Positions 8,557-16,441 of a stretch of DNA of 64,000 nucleotides are shown piece by piece. Below the pieces are notes generated by a model. That model had not been told where the DNA came from. It did not search any database and saw nothing but the letters and a program-made list of their open reading frames with translations. The stretch lies in the NCBI RefSeq assembly GCF_024169655.1, contig NZ_JALJWV010000001.1, positions 5,748,001 through 5,812,000 on the forward strand, in the 5' to 3' direction. Each line of letters opens with the position of its first letter. Positions within the stretch are counted from its first letter, which is position 1. This stretch comes from Pseudomonas marginalis. GTDB lineage: Bacteria > Pseudomonadota > Gammaproteobacteria > Pseudomonadales > Pseudomonadaceae. Made by a program: the position numbers and the translations under genes.

Positions 8557-8613
8557 AACCACCGCCGCTGTTATCGATTTGCGTACTTAATCGCAGTGAT
8601 TGCTGCGGTGGTT
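8557..8613 (-). terminator. Inverted repeat between cdhB and the ATPase/HNH cassette
   Basis: Arms AACCACCGCCGC (8557-8568) and GCTGCGGTGGTT (8602-8613) pair with one mismatch around a 33-base loop. Read on the minus strand the hairpin is followed by TTTTC, so it may terminate the HNH-like gene, whose stop codon touches the arm. It also marks the left limit of the low-GC insert. The loop is long for a classical terminator, so this is tentative. Confidence 0.5.
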
Positions 8614-9218
8614 CACTGATTCCCCGACGCTGGCGCATGGACCGCTTCCAAAGCCAGTTTCTTTTCAACAGCGGCAGCAATAAGAGGAGCCATTTCACGG
8701 AGCATATCTAAATTTCCGGTCTTCTCGTAAAGGCTTAGCCATTTGCGTCGAGGCCTCAATATCCGCTCATCATCCCTAAGCGGTAGCTTTTTCAGGGTGT
8801 TCTCAGCGCGCGCTCTAAATTCCGCAGGGACCGCGTCAGTCAATACCAACTGGAGAGACGGCAAACTGATCTCAAACCACCCCTCCTGCACTTCGAAGGG
8901 GTCCAATAAATCAGCAGCCACCTGCTTACTTTTAGAGCTGTTGATCCATCCATCAATAAATCGGTAGTTCGACCATTCATAGGCGAGCAACGGGTCTTCG
9001 TTGAAACTGATGCCGTGATCGACTGTACCGCTGGGAATATACATTGCGGCATAACCACATCGGTCATCAAACCCATCGGCAAGCGCATGCCTGAAAGGGG
9101 ACCACAAGTCTCTCGGCCGCTCGGCTGTCGGGTTTGCTTTCAACCAGAGGTCGCCTGGCTTTCGACATTTCTCGTCAAATTTTTCAGGCTCGGGAATAGG
9201 GTTCAAAACGGGTGTCAT
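8613..9218 (-). CDS. HNH-like putative nuclease, partner of the upstream ATPase (PtuB-like)
   Basis: With the ATG at 9218 the product has 201 residues. That start overlaps the ATPase stop as ATGA and has a GAAAGGA ribosome site; a longer upstream frame exists but lies inside the ATPase gene. The centre shows an HNH-like order: C54, D67-H68 (GTVDHG), W82-S83-N84, N93 with K96/K98 (WINSSKSK), then LLDPFEV. This resembles PtuB and retron-associated HNH proteins, but the second, third and fourth zinc cysteines of that family are missing. No signal peptide or membrane segment. Translational coupling to an OLD/Septu-like ATPase suggests a two-component anti-phage effector; the function is inferred. 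Confidence 0.72.
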   Translation of the reverse strand: MTPVLNPIPEPEKFDEKCRKPGDLWLKANPTAERPRDLWSPFRHALADGFDDRCGYAAMYIPSGTVDHGISFNEDPLLAYEWSNYRFIDGWINSSKSKQVAADLLDPFEVQEGWFEISLPSLQLVLTDAVPAEFRARAENTLKKLPLRDDERILRPRRKWLSLYEKTGNLDMLREMAPLIAAAVEKKLALEAVHAPASGNQ

Positions 9219-10504
9219 GACCTTTTTCCTTTCGACCCTTTCTCGGGTTTTCCCTGAGACATTATCCATCGCGGCCAAAAGTCATCTAGGCCGGGCAAGA
9301 CACGAACCAGTTCCTGATGAATAGCTGATTGCGTTGCCAAGTTTTCCGGCAACTCTTCCTTATCACCACGCATCCACGCTTCGGCGGCTTCGATAGCTTC
9401 CTCCGCTGCCACCGAGCGGGCCTGTTGCAAACCAAAAACGTCCGACACCAACCAGTTCACTACATCGCCCTGCTTGGACCATACCTCTTTGGTGATTCTG
9501 GCCTGCCCTCCTTCAAGATGAATATTGAAAACTGCATCTTTTTCTTCAATAAATTCAGGCTCGGCCGATGCCAATACCAAAGGGGAGTGGGTTGCCACAA
9601 TCAGTTGTACAGCGACCTTCTCTTGCGTCATTTCCTCTACCACTTTAAGCAGGGCAGGGACGATTCGACGCTGCCATTGCGGATGCAAATGGCACTCGAC
9701 TTCGTCGATCAGAAAGATGATCTCTTTGGCAGGGTTAACTTTTCGCTGTTTGCACGCTCGCTTATGACCGTTCCACGTCCAGACAATCATGTAGGCTAAC
9801 GCAGCAATTCGACGCATACCCGCAGAGGCATGCACCAGCGGGACATCAAGGCCATATGGCATTCGCAAGGTTGGGTATTCGGTTTCATCCAGAGGACCAA
9901 TATGGCAAGGCTCACCAGGCGACAACTTTTCAATGCCTGATGGAGACAGTGCATCCAGTGCCACAGTCAACTCTTTGAAAGAGGAGTCACCTGCGGTCCG
10001 CTGCCATCGGACCCAATCATGAATTAAGCCATTGCAGATATTGGTACCCTTTTCGGACACAGCGCCGTTCCATACCTCATCTGGAGAAAAGTTAAATGCC
10101 CGAATTTTTTCTTCAGTCCCGGCCTGTTGATCAGTCCAATAGTTACGCGCGGGGTCCCAAGCAGAGAAGCTGCCGTCTACTCCCGCATAAATAACGATTC
10201 CAGGGATGGAGGGACGCGCCTTCGGCTGACGCCAAACACCCTCTTTGAAATGGACTTCACCGGCTTTGTCCCCCGTCGTCACCTTGCTGAACGCAAACTC
10301 AATGCTGGCCGATCTCGACGACTCTCTAGGAATAGCCTCTGAGCCACGCGCCCATGTCCGCGTCAAAGCCCACCAGGCAGCATCCAGTAGGAAACTTTTA
10401 CCAAGACCATTGTCACCCGTGATGAAGTTGAGGCGAGGTGCGAACTCAACCGGACCAAACTTTTCAGCAGGGCCGACACCTTTGAGAGACAAGAGCTTTA
10501 GCAT
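9215..10504 (-). CDS. PtuA-like AAA/ABC-class ATPase of a putative defence cassette
   Basis: The 429-residue protein is a RecF/OLD-type ATPase: Walker A GDNGLGKS at residues 30-37, an ABC-like signature ASAGMRR near 226-232, Walker B FLIDEVE with D267/E268 followed by CHLHPQWQRR, and the switch histidine in VATHSPLVL (H306). The DE-x-E-x-HLHP-x-WQ block is characteristic of the ATPases of Septu (PtuA), retron-linked and COG3950 proteins. It lacks the TOPRIM domain of OLD nucleases, so the nuclease activity would come from the coupled downstream HNH-like protein. Base composition is visibly more AT-rich than the flanking genes, and the pair interrupts the carnitine-betaine cluster, suggesting horizontal acquisition. 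Confidence 0.82.
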   Translation of the reverse strand: MLKLLSLKGVGPAEKFGPVEFAPRLNFITGDNGLGKSFLLDAAWWALTRTWARGSEAIPRESSRSASIEFAFSKVTTGDKAGEVHFKEGVWRQPKARPSIPGIVIYAGVDGSFSAWDPARNYWTDQQAGTEEKIRAFNFSPDEVWNGAVSEKGTNICNGLIHDWVRWQRTAGDSSFKELTVALDALSPSGIEKLSPGEPCHIGPLDETEYPTLRMPYGLDVPLVHASAGMRRIAALAYMIVWTWNGHKRACKQRKVNPAKEIIFLIDEVECHLHPQWQRRIVPALLKVVEEMTQEKVAVQLIVATHSPLVLASAEPEFIEEKDAVFNIHLEGGQARITKEVWSKQGDVVNWLVSDVFGLQQARSVAAEEAIEAAEAWMRGDKEELPENLATQSAIHQELVRVLPGLDDFWPRWIMSQGKPEKGSKGKRS

Positions 10505-10811
10505 TGCATTACCTTCTGGTTTGCCTGAGAGCCTGGGCTGGGTTAAGTGTCAACAAAGCGGATACAAACCCATCACTGTAAACAGCTTATAGGCATTCTG
10601 TGCATTCGAACTGTGGCAATGCTAATGCCAAACAATAACACTAGCTATCCCTTGCCCATCACAGCCTCAAAATGCATCCATCGGTAAACGCTCTGAAAAC
10701 GACATGCTCATAGCCATCTGAGCCATTCCCGTGTTCCGCCCTTGCCGATGGGGGTCGACGGCTACCAGAATCCAAATCAATCCCCCCGCTCCCTTCACCA
10801 GGATAAACGTC
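10505..10811. other. AT-richer intergenic region upstream of the ATPase cassette
   Basis: About 300 bases without a convincing gene. It must contain the minus-strand promoter of the ATPase/HNH-like pair and the plus-strand promoter of the small gene at 10812. Composition changes from AT-rich (10505-10690) back to GC-rich host DNA (after about 10730), which puts the right edge of the insert here. No clear direct repeat matching the left edge was found by eye. Confidence 0.5.
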
Positions 10812-11075
10812 ATGATGCACGCGGATTTAATTGACCAGGATGACCTGCTGAACCAACTGCGCTCGCTGGGTTTCGAGGTGTCCAGCGGCGCCAGCGCCGA
10901 GCAGGCCTGTGAATGTGCGGTGCGCGGTTTGAGCGAGGCACGGGCCAAGGCGCTCAAGAAGATGGTTGAGCAGATGTACAGCGGCAGCGCGACGATTTTG
11001 CCGGCGGTGCGGCAGGCGATCGATAAGCAGTTGTTGCCGGCGCTGATGCAGTTCAAACAGAAATCCGGCGCCTGA
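10812..11075 (+). CDS. Small conserved hypothetical protein
   Basis: An 87-residue protein starting MMHADLIDQDDLLNQLRSLG, with a CAGGA ribosome site just upstream. The sequence is helical and charged (SEARAKALKKMVEQMYSG) with no signal peptide or membrane segment. I do not recognise a domain. A small hypothetical gene is found next to gbdR in other Pseudomonas genomes as I recall, so this is probably the vertically inherited neighbour and not part of the inserted cassette. The reading frame continues upstream of 10812 but without a ribosome site. Confidence 0.65.
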   Translation: MMHADLIDQDDLLNQLRSLGFEVSSGASAEQACECAVRGLSEARAKALKKMVEQMYSGSATILPAVRQAIDKQLLPALMQFKQKSGA

Positions 11076-11080
11076 TAGAC

Positions 11081-11157
11081 CGCTATCGGGGGCAAGCCCC
11101 CTTCCACACTCGAATTGTGAATACAGTCAAATGTGGGAGGGGGCTTGCCCCCGATGC
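11081..11157. repeat. REP doublet (REPIN), inverted pair
   Basis: Two inverted copies, CGCTATCGGGGGCAAGCCCC and GGGGCTTGCCCCCGATGC, flank a 30-base AT-richer spacer between the small hypothetical gene and the end of gbdR (convergent genes). Confidence 0.93.
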
Positions 11158-11169
11158 AGGCGACGCGGT

Positions 11170-12273
11170 TTAGAGCCTTACACTGGCAAACGTCGACTCA
11201 TTGCGCGCCTGGCTCAACGCCGACATCGGCCCCGACAACGGTGACAACACCAGCGCCGGCGGAATTGGCATCATCGCCACTTGCTGGGTGGTGTTGGAGC
11301 CGACGCGCTCATCCCGTGGCGGAATGCCGAAGTATTCGCGGTAGCACTTGGAGAAGTGCGGCGTGGACACGAACCCGCACACCGACGCCACTTCGATGAT
11401 CGACATCGGCGTTTGCTTGAGCAACTGCCGTGCGCGAATCAGGCGCAGCTTGAGGTAGTAGCGCGACGGCGAGCAGTGCAGGTATTTCTGGAACAGCCGC
11501 TCCAGTTGGCGCCGCGACACGGCGACGTACACCGCCAGCTCATCCAGGTCGATCGGCTCTTCGAGGTTGGCTTCCATCAGCGCGACGATTTCCTGCAACT
11601 TCGGCTGGTTGGTGCCGAGCATGTGCTTGAGCGGCACACGCTGGTGATCCTGTTCATTGCGGATGCGCTCGTACACGAACATCTCGGAGATCGCCGCCGA
11701 CAGTTCACGACCGTGGTCGCGGCTGATCAGGTGCAGCATCATGTCCAGCGGCGCAGTGCCGCCAGAGCTGGTGAAGCGGTTGCGGTCGAGGGTGAACAGG
11801 CGGGTGCTCATCGACACACGCGGGAAGGCTTCCTGCATCGACGCCAGGCATTCCCAGTGCACGCTGCAATCGAAGCCATCGAGCAGCCCGGCGCAGGCCA
11901 AGGCCCAACTGCCGGTACACACCGCGCCCAGGCGACGCGACTGGCGCGCCTGGCTTTGCAGCCACGACACATGTTCACGGGTGACGGTGCGCTGGATACC
12001 CACGCCGCCGCACACGATGACGGTGTCCAGGGCCGGGGCTTTGTGCATGGCGGCATCGGGCGTGATTTGCAGACCGTCGCTGGCCCATACCTGGTTACCG
12101 TCGACACTCAGGGTGGTCCAGCGATACAGCTCGCGGCCGGACAACTGGTTGGCCATGCGCAGCGGTTCCACTGCCGAAGCCAGGGAAATCAGCGTGAAAT
12201 TGTCCAGCAGCAAAAAGCCGATGGATTGAGGCGCACGGTTCTGGGGTTGGGCCCCGGAGTTGAACGACGTCAT
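11170..12273 (-). CDS. gbdR: Glycine betaine/dimethylglycine-responsive AraC regulator GbdR
   Basis: The 367-residue length and the opening MTSFNSGAQPQNRAPQSIGF match GbdR of P. aeruginosa as I remember it. An N-terminal DJ-1/PfpI-like domain (residues about 18-190, including VCTGSWALACAGLLDG) is followed by a C-terminal AraC DNA-binding domain (VSRRQLERLFQKYLHCSP and IEVASVCGFVSTPHFSKCY). GbdR activates choline, betaine, dimethylglycine and sarcosine catabolic genes when betaine or dimethylglycine accumulate. Its targets probably include the flanking dgc, sdaB and cbc genes. It is a clear paralogue of cdhR at 3941. Confidence 0.95.
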   Translation of the reverse strand: MTSFNSGAQPQNRAPQSIGFLLLDNFTLISLASAVEPLRMANQLSGRELYRWTTLSVDGNQVWASDGLQITPDAAMHKAPALDTVIVCGGVGIQRTVTREHVSWLQSQARQSRRLGAVCTGSWALACAGLLDGFDCSVHWECLASMQEAFPRVSMSTRLFTLDRNRFTSSGGTAPLDMMLHLISRDHGRELSAAISEMFVYERIRNEQDHQRVPLKHMLGTNQPKLQEIVALMEANLEEPIDLDELAVYVAVSRRQLERLFQKYLHCSPSRYYLKLRLIRARQLLKQTPMSIIEVASVCGFVSTPHFSKCYREYFGIPPRDERVGSNTTQQVAMMPIPPALVLSPLSGPMSALSQARNESTFASVRL

Positions 12274-12690
12274 CGCGGTATCTCCTCACACAAAGCGGGT
12301 GATGGCCTCAGGCGAGGCTCTTGTTATTGCGCTCTGCTCCAGCGCGGAGAGAGGCTTTGAATGGATAGAGCAAATGCCATGCCTAAATTTGAATGGCCAT
12401 TCAATAACTCCTGAAAACGACCTCTTGATGTGTCTAGACAAGCCCCTGTGCGAAGTGCGGGATATGCCCCGAATCGAACGCAGAAGCGGCTCCGCTCAAG
12501 GGCCGTGAGCAGATCGGTAGCACTTGTGGGTAGGCGCTTTGAGGGCGAAGCAAGCGTCTGTCACCACAAGCACGGGTGACGGGTGGTCGAAGGCGAAAGT
12601 GTTTGGGGGGTACTTATCTGTTTGCGACGCGCTAAAAGGTGGCGCTTTTGGTTTTAGTGTTCACTTTATGAGCAGGGTTGTTTGGACTGG
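12274..12690. other. Upstream region of gbdR, no convincing gene
   Basis: About 420 bases with no supported coding gene; the one 82-codon open frame (12260-12508) has no ribosome site and overlaps gbdR. It should hold the gbdR promoter. The stretch around 12527-12575 has paired segments (TTGTGG with CCACAA, and AGGCGCTTT with AAGCGTCT) able to form a hairpin, which could belong to an untranslated RNA or be remnant DNA. A REP pair follows. Confidence 0.4.
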
Positions 12691-12763
12691 CGCTATCGGG
12701 GGCAAGCCCCCTCCCACAGGGGAACGCATTTCAAATGTGGGAGGGGGCTTGCCCCCGATAGCG
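12691..12763. repeat. REP doublet (REPIN), inverted pair
   Basis: CGCTATCGGGGGCAAGCCCC and its inverted partner ending CCGATAGCG enclose a spacer of about 20 bases. The whole unit is an almost perfect long hairpin just past the sdaB stop codon. Confidence 0.94.
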
Positions 12764-12774
12764 GCGACACGGTC

Positions 12775-14151
12775 TCAACACTCAACCGCACTGACCGCCA
12801 ACCCACCCCGCGAGGTTTCCTTGTACTTATCATGCATGTCCGCCCCGGTATCGCGCATGGTGCGGATCACCCGGTCCAGGGAGATGAAGTGCTGGCCATC
12901 GCCGCGCAGGGCCATCTGCGCCGCGTTGATCGCCTTCACTGCAGCAATCGCATTGCGCTCGATACACGGCACTTGCACCAGCCCGCCCACCGGGTCGCAG
13001 GTCAGGCCGAGGTTGTGTTCCAGGCCGATTTCGGCGGCGTTGCACAGTTGTTCCGGGGTGGCGCCGAGAATCTCTGCCAACCCCGCCGCCGCCATGGCGC
13101 AGGCTGAGCCGACCTCGCCCTGGCAACCGACTTCGGCCCCGGAGATCGACGCGTTCTTTTTGCACAGAATCCCCACCGCCGCCGCGCTGAGCAAATAGTC
13201 GACCACGTTGGCTTCGGTGACGTCGTCGCTGAACTTCATAAAGTAGTGCAGCACCGCCGGGATGATCCCCGCCGCGCCATTGGTCGGCGCGGTGACCATG
13301 CGCCCACCGGCGGCGTTTTCTTCGTTGACCGCCAGGGCGTACAGGTTGACCCACTCCATCGCGCTCAAGGTCGAGCCGATCACGTTGGGCTTGCCCAGCT
13401 CCTGCAAACTGCGGTGCAACTTGGCGGCGCGACGGCGCACATTCAGGCCGCCGGGCAGGATGCCTTCGTGCTTGAGGCCCTGCTCCACACACGCCTGCAT
13501 GGCGCGCCAGAGCGTCATCAGGCCGCTGCGGATTTCATCTTCGCTGCGCCAGACTTTTTCGTTGGCCAGCATCAGTTCGGCAACACGCAGGTTGTGGCTG
13601 CTGCACAACTGCAACAGTTCCACCGCGCTGGAAAACTCATAGGGCAACTCGGTGCGATCCAGATCCGCCACGCCGCTTTGGGCCTGGGCTTCATCCACCA
13701 CAAAACCGCCGCCGACCGAGTAGTAGGTATTGCGATGCAACTCGCCGTCATCGCCGAACACCACCAGGGTCATGGCATTGGGGTGGAACGGCAGGTTTTC
13801 GTCGAGCAGGCGCATGTCCCGGGCCCACACGAAAGGCACCGGCAAACGCCCGTCCAGCAGCAGCGTGTCGGTCTCGCGCAGGGTATGGATACGCAGGCCG
13901 ATCTGCGCCGGATCGATTGCGTCCGGCCACTCGCCCATCAGGCCCATTATCGTGGCGGTATCACTGCCGTGGCCGATGCCGGTGGCCGATAGTGAGCCGT
14001 AGAGCTGAACTTCGACGCGCCGCACCTGTTCCAACAGTTCACGTTCACGCAACCGTTGAACGAACAACGCTGCGGCGCGCATGGGGCCGACGGTGTGAGA
14101 ACTCGAAGGCCCGATGCCGATCTTGAACAGGTCGAAAACGCTGATAGCCAT
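12775..14151 (-). CDS. sdaB: L-serine ammonia-lyase (iron-sulfur type)
   Basis: The 458-residue enzyme starts MAISVFDLFKIGIGPSSSHT, the standard opening of the beta domain of single-chain L-serine dehydratases. The catalytic alpha domain carries TAPTNGAAGIIPAVLHY and the 4Fe-4S cysteines (C in EVGCQGEVGSACAM and in TCDPVGGLVQVPC). It deaminates serine to pyruvate, the last step of choline-betaine-glycine-serine breakdown, and P. aeruginosa sdaB sits at the same place under GbdR control. The frame extends upstream to 14259 but the family start is at 14151. It is divergent from cbcX. Confidence 0.94.
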   Translation of the reverse strand: MAISVFDLFKIGIGPSSSHTVGPMRAAALFVQRLRERELLEQVRRVEVQLYGSLSATGIGHGSDTATIMGLMGEWPDAIDPAQIGLRIHTLRETDTLLLDGRLPVPFVWARDMRLLDENLPFHPNAMTLVVFGDDGELHRNTYYSVGGGFVVDEAQAQSGVADLDRTELPYEFSSAVELLQLCSSHNLRVAELMLANEKVWRSEDEIRSGLMTLWRAMQACVEQGLKHEGILPGGLNVRRRAAKLHRSLQELGKPNVIGSTLSAMEWVNLYALAVNEENAAGGRMVTAPTNGAAGIIPAVLHYFMKFSDDVTEANVVDYLLSAAAVGILCKKNASISGAEVGCQGEVGSACAMAAAGLAEILGATPEQLCNAAEIGLEHNLGLTCDPVGGLVQVPCIERNAIAAVKAINAAQMALRGDGQHFISLDRVIRTMRDTGADMHDKYKETSRGGLAVSAVEC

Positions 14152-14575
14152 TGCCGTAGAACTCCTCGATAAGCACGGGCCAGGCTTGAACGAGGTGCTA
14201 CGCTCAGATCGCCCAGACGGCCCAGATGGCGGCATCATCAGGCTTTTATCCGTCATCACGGCGTCTCACACCGACGCAACCATGCTCACCAGCGTCGCTC
14301 ACGAGCAATGGCCTGTTTTGGGCGTTTTTAGCGGTGCAGATGGGCAAAAACAGCCGTTTAGCCGTGGGAAAAACCTGTAAACGACGTCACCGACACTGGA
14401 TGCGACCCTGCCTGTACTGGATACGACGCCCCCTGTAGGCGTCAGATTTTCACTGGTACATGATCAGTCTCGACTCGTTTGCAAGGCACCGTGCCGCCGC
14501 TTCAAGGCACGCTCCAACCGCAACACTTATAAAGCGCGGCGAATGCCGCCAGAAAACACACAGGAGTCTAGCCCC
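14152..14575. other. Divergent sdaB/cbcX promoter region
   Basis: A 424-base gap between divergent genes, rich in possible regulatory structure. It contains the tandem 21-bp repeat listed separately and, near 14527-14534, an ACTTATAAAG stretch that could be the -10 region for cbcX. No coding gene is supported. Confidence 0.6.
14395..14436 (+). promoter_or_regulatory. Tandem 21-bp direct repeat, candidate GbdR operator
   Basis: Two directly adjacent copies, beginning ACTGGATGCGACC (14395) and ACTGGATACGACG (14416), both end in CCTGT. The 21-bp period equals two helical turns, as expected for paired AraC-family half-sites. The position between sdaB and cbcX, both known GbdR targets in P. aeruginosa, makes GbdR the obvious candidate. 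Binding is inferred. Confidence 0.55.
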
Positions 14576-15523
14576 ATGAAAGGTTCACCCTCGTTGTTGT
14601 TGGCCGCCATGCTGAGTCTGCCAGTCCTGGCGCACGCTGCAGAACCGGCACAATGTCAGACCGTCAACTTCTCCGATGTCGGCTGGACCGACATCACCGT
14701 GACGACCGCGACCACCAGCGAAATCCTCAAGGGCCTCGGCTACAAGCCGCGCACCACGATGATTTCGGTACCCGTGACCTACAAGTCGCTGGCCGACGGT
14801 AAGAACATGGACATCTTCCTCGGCAACTGGATGCCGACCATGGAAAACGACATCAAGCAGTACCGTGATGCCGGCACCGTGGAAACCGTGCGCGCCAACC
14901 TGGAGAACGCCAAGTACACCCTGGCCGTTCCCGAGGCGCTGTATGACAAAGGCCTGAAAGACTTCGCCGATATCGCCAAATTCAAGGATGAGCTGGAAGG
15001 CAAAATCTACGGCATCGAACCCGGCAACGACGGCAACCGCACCATTCAAACGCTGATCGACAAAGACGCGTTTGGCTTGAAGTCGGCCGGTTTCAAAGTG
15101 GTCGAGTCCAGCGAAGCCGGGATGCTCTCGCAGGTCGAACGCGCCACCAAGCGCGGCAAGGCCATCGTGTTCCTCGGCTGGGAACCGCACCCGATGAACA
15201 CCCGCTTCAAGATGAAGTACCTGACCGGCGGTGACGATTCGTTCGGCCCCAACTACGGCCAGGCCACCATCTACACCAACGTGCGCAAGGGCTACACCCA
15301 GGAATGCAGCAACGTCGGTCAGTTGCTGAAAAACCTGTCGTTCACGCTGAACATGGAAAGCACCCTGATGGGTAACGTCCTGGACGACAAGATGAAACCC
15401 GACGCCGCGGCCAAGGCCTGGCTGAAAAAGAACCCGCAAGTGCTCGACACCTGGCTCGCCGGTGTCACCACCGTTGATGGCAAACCTGGACTCGACGCCG
15501 TGAAAGCCTACCTCGCCAAGTAA
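14576..15523 (+). CDS. cbcX: Choline/betaine/carnitine ABC transporter substrate-binding protein CbcX
   Basis: A 315-residue periplasmic binding protein starting MKGSPSLLLAAML, with cleavage likely after AHAAEP. The mature protein has the OpuAC-type features VGWTDITVTTATTSEIL, IFLGNWMPTM, ESSEAGMLSQVERATKR and FLGWEPHPMN. It binds quaternary ammonium compounds and feeds the CbcW/CbcV core encoded next. A GGAG ribosome site lies upstream of the chosen ATG; the frame extends to 14543 without one. A strong hairpin follows the stop codon, as is common when the binding protein is made in excess over the membrane parts. Confidence 0.94.
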   Translation: MKGSPSLLLAAMLSLPVLAHAAEPAQCQTVNFSDVGWTDITVTTATTSEILKGLGYKPRTTMISVPVTYKSLADGKNMDIFLGNWMPTMENDIKQYRDAGTVETVRANLENAKYTLAVPEALYDKGLKDFADIAKFKDELEGKIYGIEPGNDGNRTIQTLIDKDAFGLKSAGFKVVESSEAGMLSQVERATKRGKAIVFLGWEPHPMNTRFKMKYLTGGDDSFGPNYGQATIYTNVRKGYTQECSNVGQLLKNLSFTLNMESTLMGNVLDDKMKPDAAAKAWLKKNPQVLDTWLAGVTTVDGKPGLDAVKAYLAK

Positions 15524-15533
15524 CACCGCTGAC

Positions 15534-15557
15534 CCCGGGGCGGTGCGCTGCCCCGGG
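15534..15557 (+). terminator. Intercistronic hairpin after cbcX
   Basis: CCCGGGGC (15534-15541) pairs with GCCCCGGG (15550-15557) around an 8-base loop and is followed by ATGTTTTCC. It could be a partial terminator or mRNA-stabilising element that raises cbcX expression relative to cbcWV. Confidence 0.6.
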
Positions 15558-15592
15558 ATGTTTTCCCCCCTCGCATGTGGACATTCACTACC

Positions 15593-16441
15593 ATGCTGAC
15601 TGAACAGAAAATCCCACTAGGCCAGTACATCGCTGCCTTCGTCGAATGGTTGACCCAACATGGCGCCAACTACTTCGACGCAATCGCATCGACACTGGAA
15701 ACGATGATCCACGGCGTGACGTTCGCGCTGACCTGGTTCAATCCGCTGGCATTGATCGGTCTGATTGCGCTACTCGCTCACTTTATTCAACGTAAATGGG
15801 GCCTGACGGTGTTTGTCATCGCCTCCTTCCTGCTGATCCTCAACCTGGGGTACTGGCAGGAAACCATGGAGACCCTGGCGCAGGTGCTGTTCGCCACCCT
15901 GGTCTGCGTGGTCATCGGTGTGCCGCTGGGCATTGTTGCCGCGCACAAACCGCTGTTCTACACCCTGATGCGGCCGGTGCTCGATCTGATGCAGACCGTA
16001 CCGACCTTCGTCTACCTCATCCCTACCCTGACCCTCTTCGGGCTGGGTGTGGTCCCCGGGTTGATTTCCACGGTGGTGTTCGCGATTGCCGCGCCGATCC
16101 GCCTGACCTACCTGGGTATCCGCGATGTACCGCAAGAGTTGATGGACGCCGGCAAGGCCTTCGGCTGCTCGCGCCGTCAGTTGCTCTCACGCATTGAACT
16201 GCCCTACGCCATGCCGAGCATTGCGGCCGGCATTACCCAATGCATCATGCTGTCGCTGTCGATGGTGGTGATCGCGGCCCTGGTGGGTGCCGACGGCCTC
16301 GGCAAGCCGGTGGTCAACGCACTGAACACCGCCGACATCGCCCTGGGCTTTGAAGCCGGCCTGGCGATTGTGCTGCTGGCCATCATGCTCGACCGCATCT
16401 GCAAACAACCCGACGCCAAGAAAGTAGGGGGTGATGCATGA
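15593..16441 (+). CDS. cbcW: Choline/betaine ABC transporter permease CbcW
   Basis: The 282-residue integral membrane protein (start MLTEQKIPLGQYIAAFVEWL) has about six transmembrane helices and the OpuAB/ProW-type EAA loop region (MDAGKAFGCSRRQLLSRIELPYAMPSI). It forms the channel of the quaternary-amine importer with CbcV. An in-frame ATG 18 bases earlier is also possible. Its stop overlaps the start of cbcV as ATGA, showing translational coupling. Confidence 0.94.
   Translation: MLTEQKIPLGQYIAAFVEWLTQHGANYFDAIASTLETMIHGVTFALTWFNPLALIGLIALLAHFIQRKWGLTVFVIASFLLILNLGYWQETMETLAQVLFATLVCVVIGVPLGIVAAHKPLFYTLMRPVLDLMQTVPTFVYLIPTLTLFGLGVVPGLISTVVFAIAAPIRLTYLGIRDVPQELMDAGKAFGCSRRQLLSRIELPYAMPSIAAGITQCIMLSLSMVVIAALVGADGLGKPVVNALNTADIALGFEAGLAIVLLAIMLDRICKQPDAKKVGGDA

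Noticed and set aside
10667..11107. 146-codon minus-strand frame opposite the small hypothetical gene
   Set aside because: It starts in a REP element and has no domain; the plus-strand gene at 10812 has a ribosome site and sensible composition.
12260..12508. 82-codon open frame between gbdR and sdaB
   Set aside because: It has no ribosome site, overlaps the gbdR start and shows no recognisable protein features.
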